Shown piece after piece: positions 45,023 through 55,652 of a DNA stretch of 64,000 nt. The stretch's first letter is position 1. The number at the start of each line of letters is the position of its first letter. The position numbers and the translations under genes are program-made. The notes under the pieces were generated by a model. It saw only the letters and a program-made list of their open reading frames with translations, was not told the origin of the DNA and searched no databases. Origin of the DNA: Brachionus plicatilis. Its lineage: Eukaryota > Rotifera > Eurotatoria > Ploima > Brachionidae. The stretch is from positions 122,699 to 186,698 of the forward strand of contig QEOQ01000533.1 of the NCBI GenBank assembly GCA_010279815.1, read 5' to 3'.

Positions 45023-47335
45023 TTATTTTAACTGAAGTTGGAATTTTTTCAATTCGTTGACTACAAGTTCTATGTGTTTAAAGTGTTCGACTAGGGTCTC
45101 TGAATGAATCAGAATATCATCCAAGAAAACCACTACAAATCCAGCAATAATGAATCTTTTCAACACTTGATTCATCGCTCTTTGAAATGTAGCTGGGGCG
45201 TTTGTGAGCCCCATCGGCATCACGAGGTACTCGAACAAACCCCATTCGCATGTGAATGCCGTTAGTATTCTACACTCCTTTTTCATTAAAATTTGAAAAT
45301 ATCCCGTATAAAGATCAAGTTTTGTAAACCATCTCGATTGAGCCAACAATGCATACAAGTCCTCGTTGTTTGGTAATGGATGAGCGTCTTTGAGTGTTCG
45401 TTCGTTCAACGAACGGTAATCAATTGTGACTCTTATTGAACCATCCGGTTTCGAGACTAGCATGAGCGGTGAAGCCCATGAAGAGTTGCTAGGTTGGATC
45501 AAATTCGCGGCTAACATTTCGTCTAGCATTGTTTTGAATTCTTCTCTTTTACTGTAGGGTATACGTCTCATCTTTTGCCTTATTGGTGGTAAACTTGGGT
45601 CGATCAGTTTGATTTCGTGTTCGAAGCAGGGTGACGGCTTTAGCTCCTTTAGTGATGCTGCTGAAATTGACGTAATAAGTGTGTTGATTTTCTCAAGGTA
45701 GTGGTTTAAATTTATGTCGGAGATGGTGTTGATCAAGCATGATTTACTAAGTGTATTTTGTAGATAGTACTTGGGTTCGTTGACGAAGTCTTTACTTAAT
45801 TGCTTCACGGTTTCTCGAAGTTTATCGATTGGTTGAGAAAAATATGGAAACTGCTCTATTAAATCCATGCCTAAAAGACAGTCTGAGACCAAGTCTTTAA
45901 TGACCACTAGGAATGTAAATATAGCGGATTCGCCAATTCTACATTCTGCATATGTTCTACCTAAAGTTGCAAGACCTGCACCACCAGCGCCAGCGATCAC
46001 ATTCGGCACTTTTTCCAAAGGTGATGGATTCTTGAGTTGACTGTACACTCTGTCACTGATTACGCTTATTTGCGCACCGGTATCAACGATGTAAGATGTA
46101 GGTAATTCATTAATTAAACACCTACCTTCAATTGAGTTATCGATATTTTCAATATCTTCTTCCTTTTGGAAAACTTTTTCTGTCGTGTCAACTTTGGAGT
46201 TTAGTGGTTGAACATTCTCGCCTTGGTGTTCGATTGAATGGTGTTCAACACGTACCGTGTTGTCTTGTTTAATAGTTGGTACTTTCCTCTTCTTTGGATT
46301 ACGTATTGCCCGAACTTGATTCTCCGAATTGTTACTGTTTCTTGGATTGCTTGGGTTTTTAAAGCAATCTTTGGCTAGATGTTTGTGGTGTGTACACAGG
46401 GTACAAAAATCATGATTAGCTTCATTCTCGATGCTTCGTGGTTTCTCCTCGAAAGTCACTCGAGTGTGCATTTGTTTTTGGGTCTGATATTTTATAAATG
46501 CTTCCTCTAGCTGGAAGGCTTTATTCAAGACGTCTGATAATTTGTTACACGTTGGGGGTTTGCACAACTCCTGTTTGATCTTGATATCGTAGATTCCACG
46601 AATAAAACGATCAACAATTAGTGGTTCAAGCGTAGGCTCATTCTGACCTGGATAAGCGACTTCTGCTAAATGCTCCAATTCACACAAATAATTATAAATG
46701 TTCTCTTGTGGTTGTTGTCTTCGTGAAGCAAATTCAATGAGAGGATCATTGTATCTGTACCATTTACCATACAATTTTTTCAAAACCTCTTTGATTTCCT
46801 CATAAGTGGCGTTTGGTCTTCGATTCAGGATGCGTTGTTCAAGCTTGTTTAGGCATCTGTCTTCAATTAAAGCTAATAATGCGCCTGTCTTGTCTTGTAA
46901 CCTCATTGCATACCTCTCGAAACTCTTAACCCACGAATTGAAGTCTTTGTCCTCAGTAAAACGACTAACCGTGTATGTAGGAACATTCAATACTGGTAGC
47001 GGATATTGTGTCTTGGATTTGTTGAACCAACTGATAGGGGAATTAATAAGAGTCCACGTGTTTCTCAATCCTGAACCATTAAACCACTTGATCCCTATTA
47101 GTATGAAGACTAAAACCACAATCGAGATAACGAGTAAAACCGATTGGTTTAATTGCCAGTACTGTAAGAATTGGTACTCTACCTTCTCAGCCAAAATGTA
47201 CAAAATACTCTGATATGTTAAATCTTTAGCATGTGGCATTGGGTTCTTTTGAGTCTGTATTGGTTCGTTTCGGAAAATGTATCCGATTAAATTGGATAGC
47301 TGTTGCCTCATCATTTGATCAAATTTTGATTCCAT
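45023..47335 (-). pseudogene. gypsy gag, protease and RT palm (770 aa)
   Basis: Residues 64-86 (LLVISIVVLVFILIGIKW) form a transmembrane segment ahead of Gag, an unusual feature. Capsid-like helices follow (about 120-290), then a CCHC zinc knuckle C311-x2-C-x4-H-x4-C324, and the aspartic protease active site IVDTGAQ (418-420). RT motifs are KPDGSIRVTIDYRSLN, LDLYTGYFQI and the catalytic FLDD (737-740). The ORF itself is open, but the RT thumb lies out of frame beyond 45023. Starts 192 bp inside the 5' LTR. Confidence 0.88.
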
Positions 47336-47507
47336 GATGTGTTTTTGTTTGTTTGAATTTTGTATTTGAAAAGTTTTTTAATGTTTCTTTGTATCCACTC
47401 GTGTCGCAACACGTGACTGATTTTAATAAATCGCAAAATATTATAATCTCTTGTATGTGTATACGTTTATTCTCTTCAATGGATCCTACTAAAATATATA
47501 GCAGAAT

Positions 47508-47524
47508 CCTCCCGTTGGGCACCA
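47508..47524 (-). promoter_or_regulatory. tRNA primer-binding site
   Basis: TGGTGCCCAACGGGAGG begins two bases after the CA end of the 5' LTR on the minus strand. TGG-starting complementarity to a tRNA 3' end is what LTR elements need to prime minus-strand synthesis. I did not assign the tRNA. Confidence 0.7.
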
Positions 47525-47526
47525 AA

Positions 47527-47737
47527 TGTAAAGTCTCGGGCTTGGACTTTAGGGATTTAAGCCTAGAAATAAATAAAACAATTAAATTTAGTTAAAGTTT
47601 ATTTAAATGGAATCCAAAATTATAACAAATAGTTAGTGGTTTATATAGTAGCTAGAACGTGTGTTTTAGCTGCAGTTAATCTTAGAACATGAAACTCTAA
47701 TAACATATTGAGAGATGTCAAGACTTGAGTCTTAACA
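47527..47737 (-). repeat. 5' LTR (211 bp)
   Basis: Minus strand begins TGTTAAGACTC and ends GAGACTTTACA, the TG...CA pattern. A TATATAA box (47641-47647) and an AATAAA (near 47572) give promoter and poly(A) signals. No matching target duplication was found at the other end because the 3' LTR is truncated. Confidence 0.85.
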
Positions 47738-48184
47738 TTAGTATAAAAAATATCATATGAAAAATTTAAATAAAATTTTAGAATACATTGATTCAAATTG
47801 AAAACAAAAACTGAATTCTTTTAAGATACAGCTATTAAAACATTAAGAAAAAATTATCTTATAAAACTTCTATCAAAGAAGTGAAAAAATTAAAGCTAAT
47901 GCTTGAAATAAGTTGAATTATGCACCTTGTCTGATCATGTGTTAATATTACTAGGCACATGCCACCGTCGAACACAGTCGGTTCTGTCAGTAGAGCATCA
48001 AAAAAATTTAAAACAAAATAATTTTAAATTTTCTTTTTGTTACTGACTAGTTAATCGTCAGTATTATCATAAAGAAAAAAATTATTAGATATTTAAGAGC
48101 CATTAAGATTGGAGTAATCAGATTTGGGTGTCTCTGTCTCCAAAAATAATGACTCTAATTATGTTCTTTATTGTAATAAATAAT
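47738..48184. other. Spacer between gypsy element and LINE-A
   Basis: AT-rich and without an ORF. A GC-richer patch at about 47930-48000 (CCACCGTCGAACACAG) has no recognisable feature. Confidence 0.4.
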
Positions 48185-48286
48185 AGTAGTAGTAGTAGTA
48201 TAAATGCTGTGGGAAACTTGGGTCTCCAAGTAGTGGCGCACGTAGACGCCCCACTATAACAGCCACTTGCCTTTTTTTTCTTTTTT

Positions 48287-48314
48287 AAATAAGCTATTTT
48301 TAGATAGCTTATTT
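48287..48314 (-). other. 3' UTR stem-loop of LINE-A
   Basis: AAATAAGCTAT and ATAGCTTATTT pair over 11 bp around a short loop. It is followed by the (ACT)n terminus. In several LINE clades such a structure is recognised by the RT, which fits the position. Confidence 0.5.
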
Positions 48315-48403
48315 TTACAAATTTTATAAATAAATTTTGTTTTACATATTTTCTAATATCCTATTTTTAGAAAAATTTAGTCTTAATGGTAACAAAAAGA
48401 GTA

Positions 48404-50668
48404 TTATAAAAAATAAAGTAGTTTGTCAATTCTATTTTTAAATGTGTTGGTGTTAGTTACGCATCTGGTCGCTGCATCTAGGGCATTCCAGTCACCTGCG
48501 GTCCTGTTCGTGAAGAAGTTGGTGCGTGCCTCGCAGTTGCGAACCAACTGGCGCTCAATTGCACGATGACATGTTCTGGTGTTCCAAGCTGGACAGTCGA
48601 GGCCATCAGACGCCAGCCTTTGATCGCCGTTGATAAAGCATACGTGGTCGTAGCCGTGCTGAATCTTATGGAGCTGGATGAGGTCACCTCGACTACGCCG
48701 TTCTTCTAGAGTGATCCAACCGAGAGCTTTTCTTCTTTCAACATAGGGTTTCGATTTGAGTTCAGGGACTAGCTTTGAGAATCTCCTTTGCACCTGTTCA
48801 AGCAGTTTAATGTCACCCCGCCGAAAAGGATTCCAGGCACCGACTGCAAACTCTAAGTGAGGCCGTACGAACGACTTGTAGAGCAGGTTCACCAGGTCCA
48901 ATGAGAGATACGAGAAAGTTAGCTTGATTCGGCACGCTATCATCGTCGCTCTAGACGCCGCTCTCTTGGACTGCTCAGTCCACTTAAGGTCATTTGTGAT
49001 AATGATTCCGAGGTCTCGCTCTTTTGTGGTCTTTTGAAGTGTATAATCGCCTAGCATGTATTCGTAGCAATCGTTGTTGTCCCTAACATGCATGACCACA
49101 CACTTCTTTTTGTGGAATTTTGTTCGCCAAGTGTCCGACCATTCTGCAAGACGGTTGAGGTCAGACTGCAGCCTCCTAGAGTTCTCCACACGTAGTACCG
49201 AGCTCATTAGCTTGCTGTCATCAGCATACAGCTTACAAACAGATCCACACACGTCTGGCATATCATTGATATAAATGATGAAGAGAAGCGGGCCAATGAC
49301 CGAACCCTGAGGAACGCCGCTCGTAACTGGTACCCATTCCGATTCTGCTTCGCCTATGACTACTCTCTGTCTTCGGCCGCTTAGGAAATTACGAATCCAG
49401 CTAACAATGAGATCCGGAATGCCGTACGCTGCTAGCTTGACCAGGAGCAGTTCGTGTGATACTTTGTCGAACGCCTTCTCGAAGTCCAGGTATATTATAT
49501 CTACAGGCTCTTTACGACTGGCGCAGTCCGTCAGGTAGTCAACTGTTTCAAGCAGGTTGGTCACACATGCCTTATGTGCCACAAAGCCATGTTGTTTCTT
49601 GGTAATCAAATTGTGTTTGTCCAGGTGTTTGACGATGTAGTCCTTAACGAGTGATTCCAAGACCTTGCATGGGACTGAGGTAAGAGAGACTGGGCGATAG
49701 TTGCCAACTGCGGATCTACTTCCACTTTTGTAAATAGGCGATACATTTGCAATCTTCCATTCGTTGGGAAGTGTAGATGAGCTAAGAGACTGTGAGTAAA
49801 TAAGCGAGAGTGGTCCAGCAAGCTCCTTGGAACACATCTTAAGCGCGTGCGTTGCTACTTGGTCGACTCCTGCGGACTTGTCACTGCACAATTTCATGAG
49901 CTTGTCCTGTACTTTACAAGGAGTAACGACTTCACTGATCCTAAAGCATGGATCGGCATGAGAGCGCCTAATGAAATTATCTTTAGCTCGCCTAATGTCT
50001 TCCCGTGAAGTTGGAGGCTCGAAGACCGAGAAGAAAAACATGTTTAACCTGTTGCAAATGCTGGTCCGGTCAGTAACGGTCTGGTCGTCGTGGTCCGTCA
50101 GGGCAGCTATAGTTTCCTTTGAAGCAAAACGACGGTTCATGTAGGAGTATAAGAGCTTAGGGTTCCTTTTAGCTGCTTGTGCAAGCTTCATTTCGTACTC
50201 AATAATGTTCATCTTCACCGTGAATTTGACTAGTCGGCACAATGCTGCATGGTTTCTTGCCAATTGGTCATCGTCCCGTTTGATGCGTTTGCGGATGAAA
50301 AGGCGCCGCTTACGACGCACAAGCGATGATATCTGCTGATTCCACCAAGGAGGCTTCACCTGAGCCGGCCGAGGTAAACGCCTTTTGACGAAAAGGTCCG
50401 CCGCCGCGCCAAAGATACCCAGGAACGAAGTATAACTGTCTTGAGTATGTCGATTGTTGAGTGCTGAGTGCCAGTCAATTGTGTTGAAGTGCTTGCTCAT
50501 GGCGACGTAGTCACCATGCTTCCAGTTAAACTTTCTGCTATCGAAGCTCGGCGGTCGCGCTGTTGGCCAGTAGAATTTGAATTGTATGCTGTAGTGGCTT
50601 CTGACCGACCTTTCGTCCAGTGGTGGGCCAATCTTAACTTCCGATACTCTGTTTGGGTCGGTTACCAA
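48404..50668 (-). pseudogene. LINE-A ORF2, reverse transcriptase part (754 aa)
   Basis: Begins with the last endonuclease motif (VVTDPNRVSEV ... RSVRSHYS). It then runs through SAGVDQVATHALK, NYRPVSLTSVPCKVLE, the palm motifs YLDFEKAFDKVSHELL and TSGVPQGSVIGPLLFI, and the catalytic YADDSKLM. The thumb and C-terminal region end with NCEARTNFFTNRTAGDWNAL and NTFKNRIDKLLYFL. The RT is otherwise open over its whole length, so this copy is young. It is out of frame with the endonuclease ORF. Confidence 0.85.
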
Positions 50669-50689
50669 CAGTCAAAGCGAGTCGAGTCG

Positions 50690-51722
50690 AGCAACAGGCT
50701 AAGTCGAGCAGACTGCTTGGCTTACCGTCGTTTGAGAACGTCTTGTTAGCTACAAGTTGGACAAGGCCGGAGTGACTAAGTGCGTTGGTGACGTGTGAAC
50801 TGGCTGATGCAATGTCTCCCAGGACTGGCGAGCCGAATTCGTTCCATTCAACGTCTTGCATGTTGAAGTCACCCATTAAGATAGTTGTCGAGTATACATT
50901 CTTAACAACGCCGCTTACAGTTGATGTGATTGACCGTACGATTCCGCTGTCAACATTACAAGGCATGCTCGATTCGGTTTGCAATGTCGGTGGCCTGTAA
51001 ATGCAACCCACTAATAAAGGTTTTTGGTCTCTTAATTTAATTGCAACCCAAACCTGCTCACAATCAGTGCTCAGTAAACTCGACTCTGTCGCTCTAAAGG
51101 CTTCGATTCCATTTTTCACGTAGATGCAGACACCACCGCCTCTCACGTCACCCAAGCGATCTACTCTAAACAGCTGATAACCGATGAGTTCCGGCACGGA
51201 ACTTGGGCAAAACCAAGTCTCTGTGATGCCGATTATATCTGGTTCCAAGCTAAATGCCGTAGATTCGAGCATGTGCATCTTGTTGTTAAGACTAGTAGCG
51301 TTCGTGTACCAGAATTTAGTCCTATCTGGGCATCTGACCAACGATTCAGAACTGGACTCAAACGATGTGCTGTCCTTTGGAGACATTTGTTGTAAAGAGC
51401 ACCAAGAGAGAAATGATGACGACGATGATGCCGATGACGAGCAAGAGAGCGACGAGAAAGCTGATCTATTCATTGACACGTCTGGACTCACTACAGGACT
51501 GCTCATCACATTAGCCGTCGGAGTAATTTCCTGCATATTACGAGCTGATTCAACGTGATTTGACGACAAGCATACCGACTGAGCTGTGAATATATTTATC
51601 GTTGGATCATGAGGAACTTCTATGGAACCCTTGGGTCGACTGGATTTGGCTGAATTGGTTAAGGTCTTGTTTACCGCTGCTTTGGTTGCTACGGGATGAC
51701 TGGAGTTGGTTGAGTTGGTCAA
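50690..51722 (-). pseudogene. LINE-A ORF2, APE-type endonuclease part
   Basis: A Ser/Thr-rich leader (residues about 1-130) is followed by the exonuclease/endonuclease fold: FWYTNATSLNNKM, DIIGITETW (catalytic Glu), the RVDRLGDVRGGGVCIYV loop, GCIYRPP, ILMGDFNM (catalytic Asp/Asn) and SSLLDL. The final histidine motif is in the next frame at 50600-50668. A short repeat-like CTCGACTCGACTCG near 50690 probably caused the frameshift. The endonuclease nicks target DNA for target-primed reverse transcription. Confidence 0.8.
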
Positions 51723-51827
51723 AGCCTTGTTAACTGTTTCTTTGGTTGCTTCGGTGCTGTTTTGATCAACTGATTCATTGAGATCAAATGAGGCGATGAT
51801 CTCTCTTGATTGCAGTTTTTCTTTTTG

Positions 51828-52739
51828 CTATAACTGGTCAATATTTGACAAGACCAGCTTTAATTCACCATTTCTTATTCCCCAAAATCTCTTTTTTCCG
51901 TCCTCGCATGTTTTGAACTTGAGTGTACGGCCATTTAAAGTGTTTGACTCCAGCAATTCACTATTTTTGCGATCTCGTTCTTGACGAAGCTTCCGATCCG
52001 CAACTCTTTGACTTGGCGTAAGGTCTTCATTAACATACACGTCTTTGAATTCGGGGTTTTTACGAAGCGTTTTTGATTTTCGCAGCATTTCCATTTTTGC
52101 CTCAATTGATTCCATCTCAACCACAACAAGAACTGGATTGTTTCTCACATCACATCCTAAAATTTCTGGTAAATCAGTACTTACTCTTTTGCTAATTCGC
52201 TTCGCCTTCTTAACTCTTGAACCTGGAATGCCCATATGTGTTGCCAATTTCTTTGCGAAATCGGCTTCTCCATCAGCAACAGGAATGATTGATGCCGGAA
52301 TAGCTAGTAAAACATTTTTAGCCCGTTCTTCTTTTTTCTTCATTTCGGTTGATATTGATGTCATTAACGCTACTGCATTTTCATCTTTGTGCACACTTCC
52401 CGAGGCTACTTTAGCCCAGTTAATCGAACTAGATGAAGCCGAGGTCACTGGCCTTTTCTCGATTGAATCGATGCGATCTCGAAGCTCGGCAATCTCAGCT
52501 TTAAGAGCGTTGATGCTGTCTTCTTTATCAGCCATACACCTGCGATATGCGCCGTCAAGCGACCTAATGACAGCAACCAAGTCAACTTCCCTTGCGTGCG
52601 GATTGCCGGATCTGCCTGCAGGCTTGTTTGCACTAAACTTTTGGCAAAGGGCATCCACAAGAACCACCAAATCGTCCGCAATTGACACTGGACTATTTAA
52701 ATCCATTGATAATTTATTCAAAAAAATTTCAAATTTCAA
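51828..52739 (-). CDS. LINE-A ORF1 protein (303 aa or 292 from the internal Met)
   Basis: A coiled coil (about 80-100, KAEIAELRDRIDSIEKR) is followed by an RRM-like region with RAKNVLLAIP and GSRVKKAKRISKR, then NPVLVVVEMESIEAKMEML and a basic C-terminus with NGRTLKFKTCEDGKKRFWG. It resembles L1/CR1-type ORF1 nucleic-acid chaperones that trimerise and bind element RNA. No zinc knuckles. The internal start MDLNSPVSIADD fits better than MKFEIFL. ORF intact. Confidence 0.7.
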   Translation of the reverse strand: MKFEIFLNKLSMDLNSPVSIADDLVVLVDALCQKFSANKPAGRSGNPHAREVDLVAVIRSLDGAYRRCMADKEDSINALKAEIAELRDRIDSIEKRPVTSASSSSINWAKVASGSVHKDENAVALMTSISTEMKKKEERAKNVLLAIPASIIPVADGEADFAKKLATHMGIPGSRVKKAKRISKRVSTDLPEILGCDVRNNPVLVVVEMESIEAKMEMLRKSKTLRKNPEFKDVYVNEDLTPSQRVADRKLRQERDRKNSELLESNTLNGRTLKFKTCEDGKKRFWGIRNGELKLVLSNIDQL

Positions 52740-52859
52740 TTTGTTCTGTATGTATGTATTCTGTAAATTTTTTTATGTAATAAAATATTCTTTCCAAGCT
52801 TTAATTCCCTATTCCAACACAAAAAAACTCATATGACTGTGGTGTATTTTTATGCAAAA

Positions 52860-53680
52860 TAGCCCATCTTAAATCACTAAATTCTGATTCATTTGATTTT
52901 CTTGCAAAAGACATGGGATTTTATCGCAATAATGTATTGCTTTCAATTTTACTCAATAGAATTATTTGAATTTTCTTTTTTGCACTCGGATTGTATTTTT
53001 TTTGCATAATTAGTTTTTTTTTGTTTTCTCATTGGTTGTTAACAGCCAATAAAAATTTTGAATAAAAAAATTTTTCGCACACGATTTATTTTTAACACTT
53101 TTTTGTCACACAAAACATTTAAGATATTTCAAAGTCGGGTGGACTTTCCCCCTGATCCGATACAAGCCAATATCGAACCTTCAATTCAAACTCAATCAGC
53201 GACAACATCAAATCAAATATTGAGCATTGACGGAGATAATCAATTATTAGAAAATCAAAACGGTCAAACCGCGAAATGTAAAAGAGGAAGACCGAGAAAA
53301 AATTAATATTTTATTTTTTCGATTTTCTTAAGTATTGTTTCTATATTTAAAAATAATTTTTCTATAAAAAAGAATATTTTTTCTAATTTTTTTATCTATT
53401 TTTCGAAAATAAAAATTCTATAAAAAAAAAATATTTTTTCTAATTTTTTTTTCTATTTTTCGAAAATATTTTTTCTACTACAAAAAATATAAGCCAAACA
53501 AAAAAAACAAAACAAACATCTATTTCCGATTTTTTCAAATAATTTTTATTTTTTTAAATAAAATTTTTGAAACCAAAAATTTTTGTCCATCTTTTTTAAT
53601 GGGATTTTGATACAACGAGTTTCGATAAAAAGAGCAGCAGAATTTTCGCCTTACTTGCTCGTTATATCGAGAATCGACTG
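52860..53680 (+). mobile_element. 3' remnant of a pogo/Tigger element
   Basis: The right end reads GAGTTTCGATAAAAAGAGCAG ... CTTGCTCGTTATATCGAGAATCGACTG before TA (53681-53682). It closely matches the pogo element at 39821-40492. The left limit was not found; 52860 is a guess. An ORF at 53058-53306 lies inside. Confidence 0.6.
53058..53306 (+). pseudogene. C-terminal transposase piece with AT-hook
   Basis: 82 codons ending KCKRGRPRKN, an RGRP AT-hook, after a Ser/Gln-rich, disordered stretch (SIQTQSATTSNQ). It sits upstream of a pogo TIR, so it is probably the C-terminus of the element's transposase. No catalytic residues remain. Confidence 0.4.
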
Positions 53681-54499
53681 TAATGTCAAAACCTTTGACA
53701 GTAAGTTCTGACTTAAAAACAAGTCTGATTAAATTAATTCAAGATTTTCAAAACCTAACTTTTTTTGATTGAATATCAAAATTTAAGAACATGTTTTAAA
53801 AAAAATTTGGATAAAAATGTGGTTTGAACATGTTTAAACAAGTGCTTAAAACCGCTTAAAAATTCAAACTTTTAAAAATAGTTACACAATCAAATTTGTT
53901 TTTCAAATAAATTTAATTAATAATAAATTTAAAAATATGTCAACTGAAAAAACATTTTTTCAAATTACAGTGGTGATTTGACACTAGGGTTTTTACCTTT
54001 TTTTACGTAAAATTACGTAAATTTACCACTTTTTACGTAAATTTTCGTAATTTTACACTTGTAAGGACTGGTAAATTTACGTAAATTTACGCAATTTTAC
54101 GAAATTTTACGATAATTTTCGAAAAAACTGGTAAAAACAAAAGGGCCAAAAAAAAGCCAATTTTCAAGCAATTTCTTAGAATTTTTGGAAAATTTCAAAA
54201 AAACAAAAAAATTTTAAAAAAAAAAAATTTACACTTTTTTACGTAAATTTACGTAAAATCCGAATTTTTTAATTGTAAAATTTTGTAAAAAATTGTAAAT
54301 ATGGTAGATTCATGTAATATCGCTTTAAATCAAAAAAAGTGTTGTTATTTTTATTTTGTAAGAATAAAAAAGAAAAAATTTTTTTTCAATATATAATTAA
54401 ATCTTTATCTTTTAGTCCATTAAACTTTACTTAAATAAACAAAAAAAAAGTAATTTCAAAAATTTATTGAATAATTCGTTCAAAAATTGATTATTAGTT

Positions 54500-54720
54500 T
54501 TATGTTTTTCTAGCTTTTAAATTTACTGAACGCTGTGTTTTCAACGAATTTCTAGCTTTTTCAAATGCCTTTTCAAAAGTTTCTCCACTAGGAACAAATT
54601 TTGTTAAGCGTTCTAAATTTAAAAAAAATTATTTTCTTAAATATGAACAAAAAGACTTTTAAGTTTACCTTTAATTTCTATGAATTTTATTATGATTTTT
54701 TTAATGAATTTTTGAAAAAA
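54500..54720 (-). other. Spliced gene fragment on the opposite strand in the mariner element
   Basis: The last exon, 54612-54500, reads RLTKFVPSGETFEKAFEKA, then RNSLKTQRSVNLKARKT and TAA. It is joined through a 56-bp GT-AG intron (54613-54668) to an upstream exon ending KKIIIKFIEIK at 54669. Phase agrees across the junction. Transposase genes of Tc1 elements are not expected on this strand, so this may be a captured host 3' end. Upstream exons were not found. Confidence 0.4.
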
Positions 54721-54785
54721 AATCAAATTATTTGGGTATTTTTTTCTTTATAAAAAAATTCTAATTTAAAATATTTTCTAAATTA

Positions 54786-55010
54786 AAAAAGGCTAAATCC
54801 CCTCCTCAATCGCCAGACTTAAATCCGATCGAGATGGTTTGGAACGAATTAAAAAAGTTTATTTTATCCCAAGAAGGAAAAAATGAAGATGAGGTCATTG
54901 AGACTATATTTAAGTTCCAAAAAATTTTAACACCTAAAAAATGTTTATCATATATAAGTCATTTAAAAAAGGTATTATTAAAAAAAAAATTTGACTCAAA
55001 ACAAAATTAA
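54786..55010 (+). pseudogene. Tc1/mariner transposase C-terminus
   Basis: The frame reads KAKSPPQSPDLNPIEMVWNE, then LKKFILSQEGKNEDE and ends at TAA 55008-55010. PPQSPDLNPIE is the hallmark around the last catalytic Glu of the DD34E catalytic triad. The two aspartates upstream are missing, so the element is internally deleted. Confidence 0.8.
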
Positions 55011-55652
55011 TTATTTATTTAGGTTATCCCAATTGTGATTCAAAATAATGGAGACTGGTCAAATCATTAATTTTTTCCATTTAAAATAGTCTGATTTATT
55101 AAAATAAAAATATTTACTGTACTTTACAATTTTTTACAAAATTTTACAATTAAAAAATTCGGATTTTACGTAAATTTACGTAAAAAAATGTAAATTTTTT
55201 TTTTTAAAAATTTTTTTGTTTTTTTGAAATTTTCCAAAAATTCTAAAAAATTGTCTTTTTTTTGGCCCTTTTGTTTTTACCAGTTTTTTCGAAAATTATC
55301 GTAAAATTTCGTAAAATTGCGTAAATTTACGTAAATTTACCAGTCCTTACAAGTGTAAAATTACGAAAATTTACGTAAAAAGTGGTAAATTTCCGTAATT
55401 TTACGTAATTTTACGTAAAAAAAGGTAAAAACCCTAGTGTCAAATCACCACTGTAAATTTCAATTTATTTCTTGACATTTTGTTTGAAATAAGCACACTA
55501 TTTTTTTTAAATAGTATCTTATTTGAAAATAGAAAAGCTATTTAAATAAAATACAAATTAACTAAAAGAAGAAAAAAATTTTTCTACAAATTGAAAAAAT
55601 CAAAAAATTTATCTAAATAATATAAAAATGTTCAATTATTGCAATTGAATTT

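Larger units (their letters stand above)
41088..47737 (-). mobile_element. Ty3/gypsy LTR retrotransposon with a third gene
   Basis: Minus-strand order: 5' LTR (47527-47737), primer-binding site (47508-47524), gag-protease-RT (47335-45023), RNase H-integrase (44903-42549), an extra RNA-binding-like/coiled-coil/RING gene (42286-41399), polypurine tract (41261-41274), 3' LTR (41088-41258). Protease before RT and integrase last, with GPY/F-like C-terminus, define Ty3/gypsy. Pol is broken by a frameshift and a nonsense codon, the third gene by two frameshifts, and the 3' LTR is truncated. So this copy is dead. The LTRs differ by a 10-bp indel and a few substitutions. Confidence 0.9.
48185..52739 (-). 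mobile_element. LINE-A: nearly complete CR1/Jockey-like retrotransposon
   Basis: Minus strand: ORF1 (52739-51828), endonuclease (51722-about 50690), RT (50668-48404), 3' UTR with a stem-loop (48287-48314), then a terminal microsatellite (ACT)5 at 48185-48200. It is much GC-richer than the genome around it. The only obvious defect is a frameshift between endonuclease and RT. ORF1 plus APE endonuclease plus RT with FADD/YADD is the CR1/Jockey layout; I cannot fix the clade. Confidence 0.85.
53968..55453 (+). mobile_element. Tc1/mariner-type element with 340-bp inverted ends
   Basis: CAGTGGTGATTTGACACTAGG (53968) and CCTAGTGTCAAATCACCACTG (to 55453) lie between TA dinucleotides (53966-53967, 55454-55455). 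The arms extend about 340 bp and are built from repeated TTTACGTAAA-type units. CAGTGGTG ends are typical of Tc1. Inside are a transposase C-terminus on the plus strand (54786-55010) and a spliced gene fragment on the minus strand (54500-about 54720). Confidence 0.85.

Noticed and set aside
52045..52836. 263-aa plus ORF opposite LINE-A ORF1
   Set aside because: Antisense shadow in a GC-balanced element; no domain, while the sense strand has a coherent ORF1.
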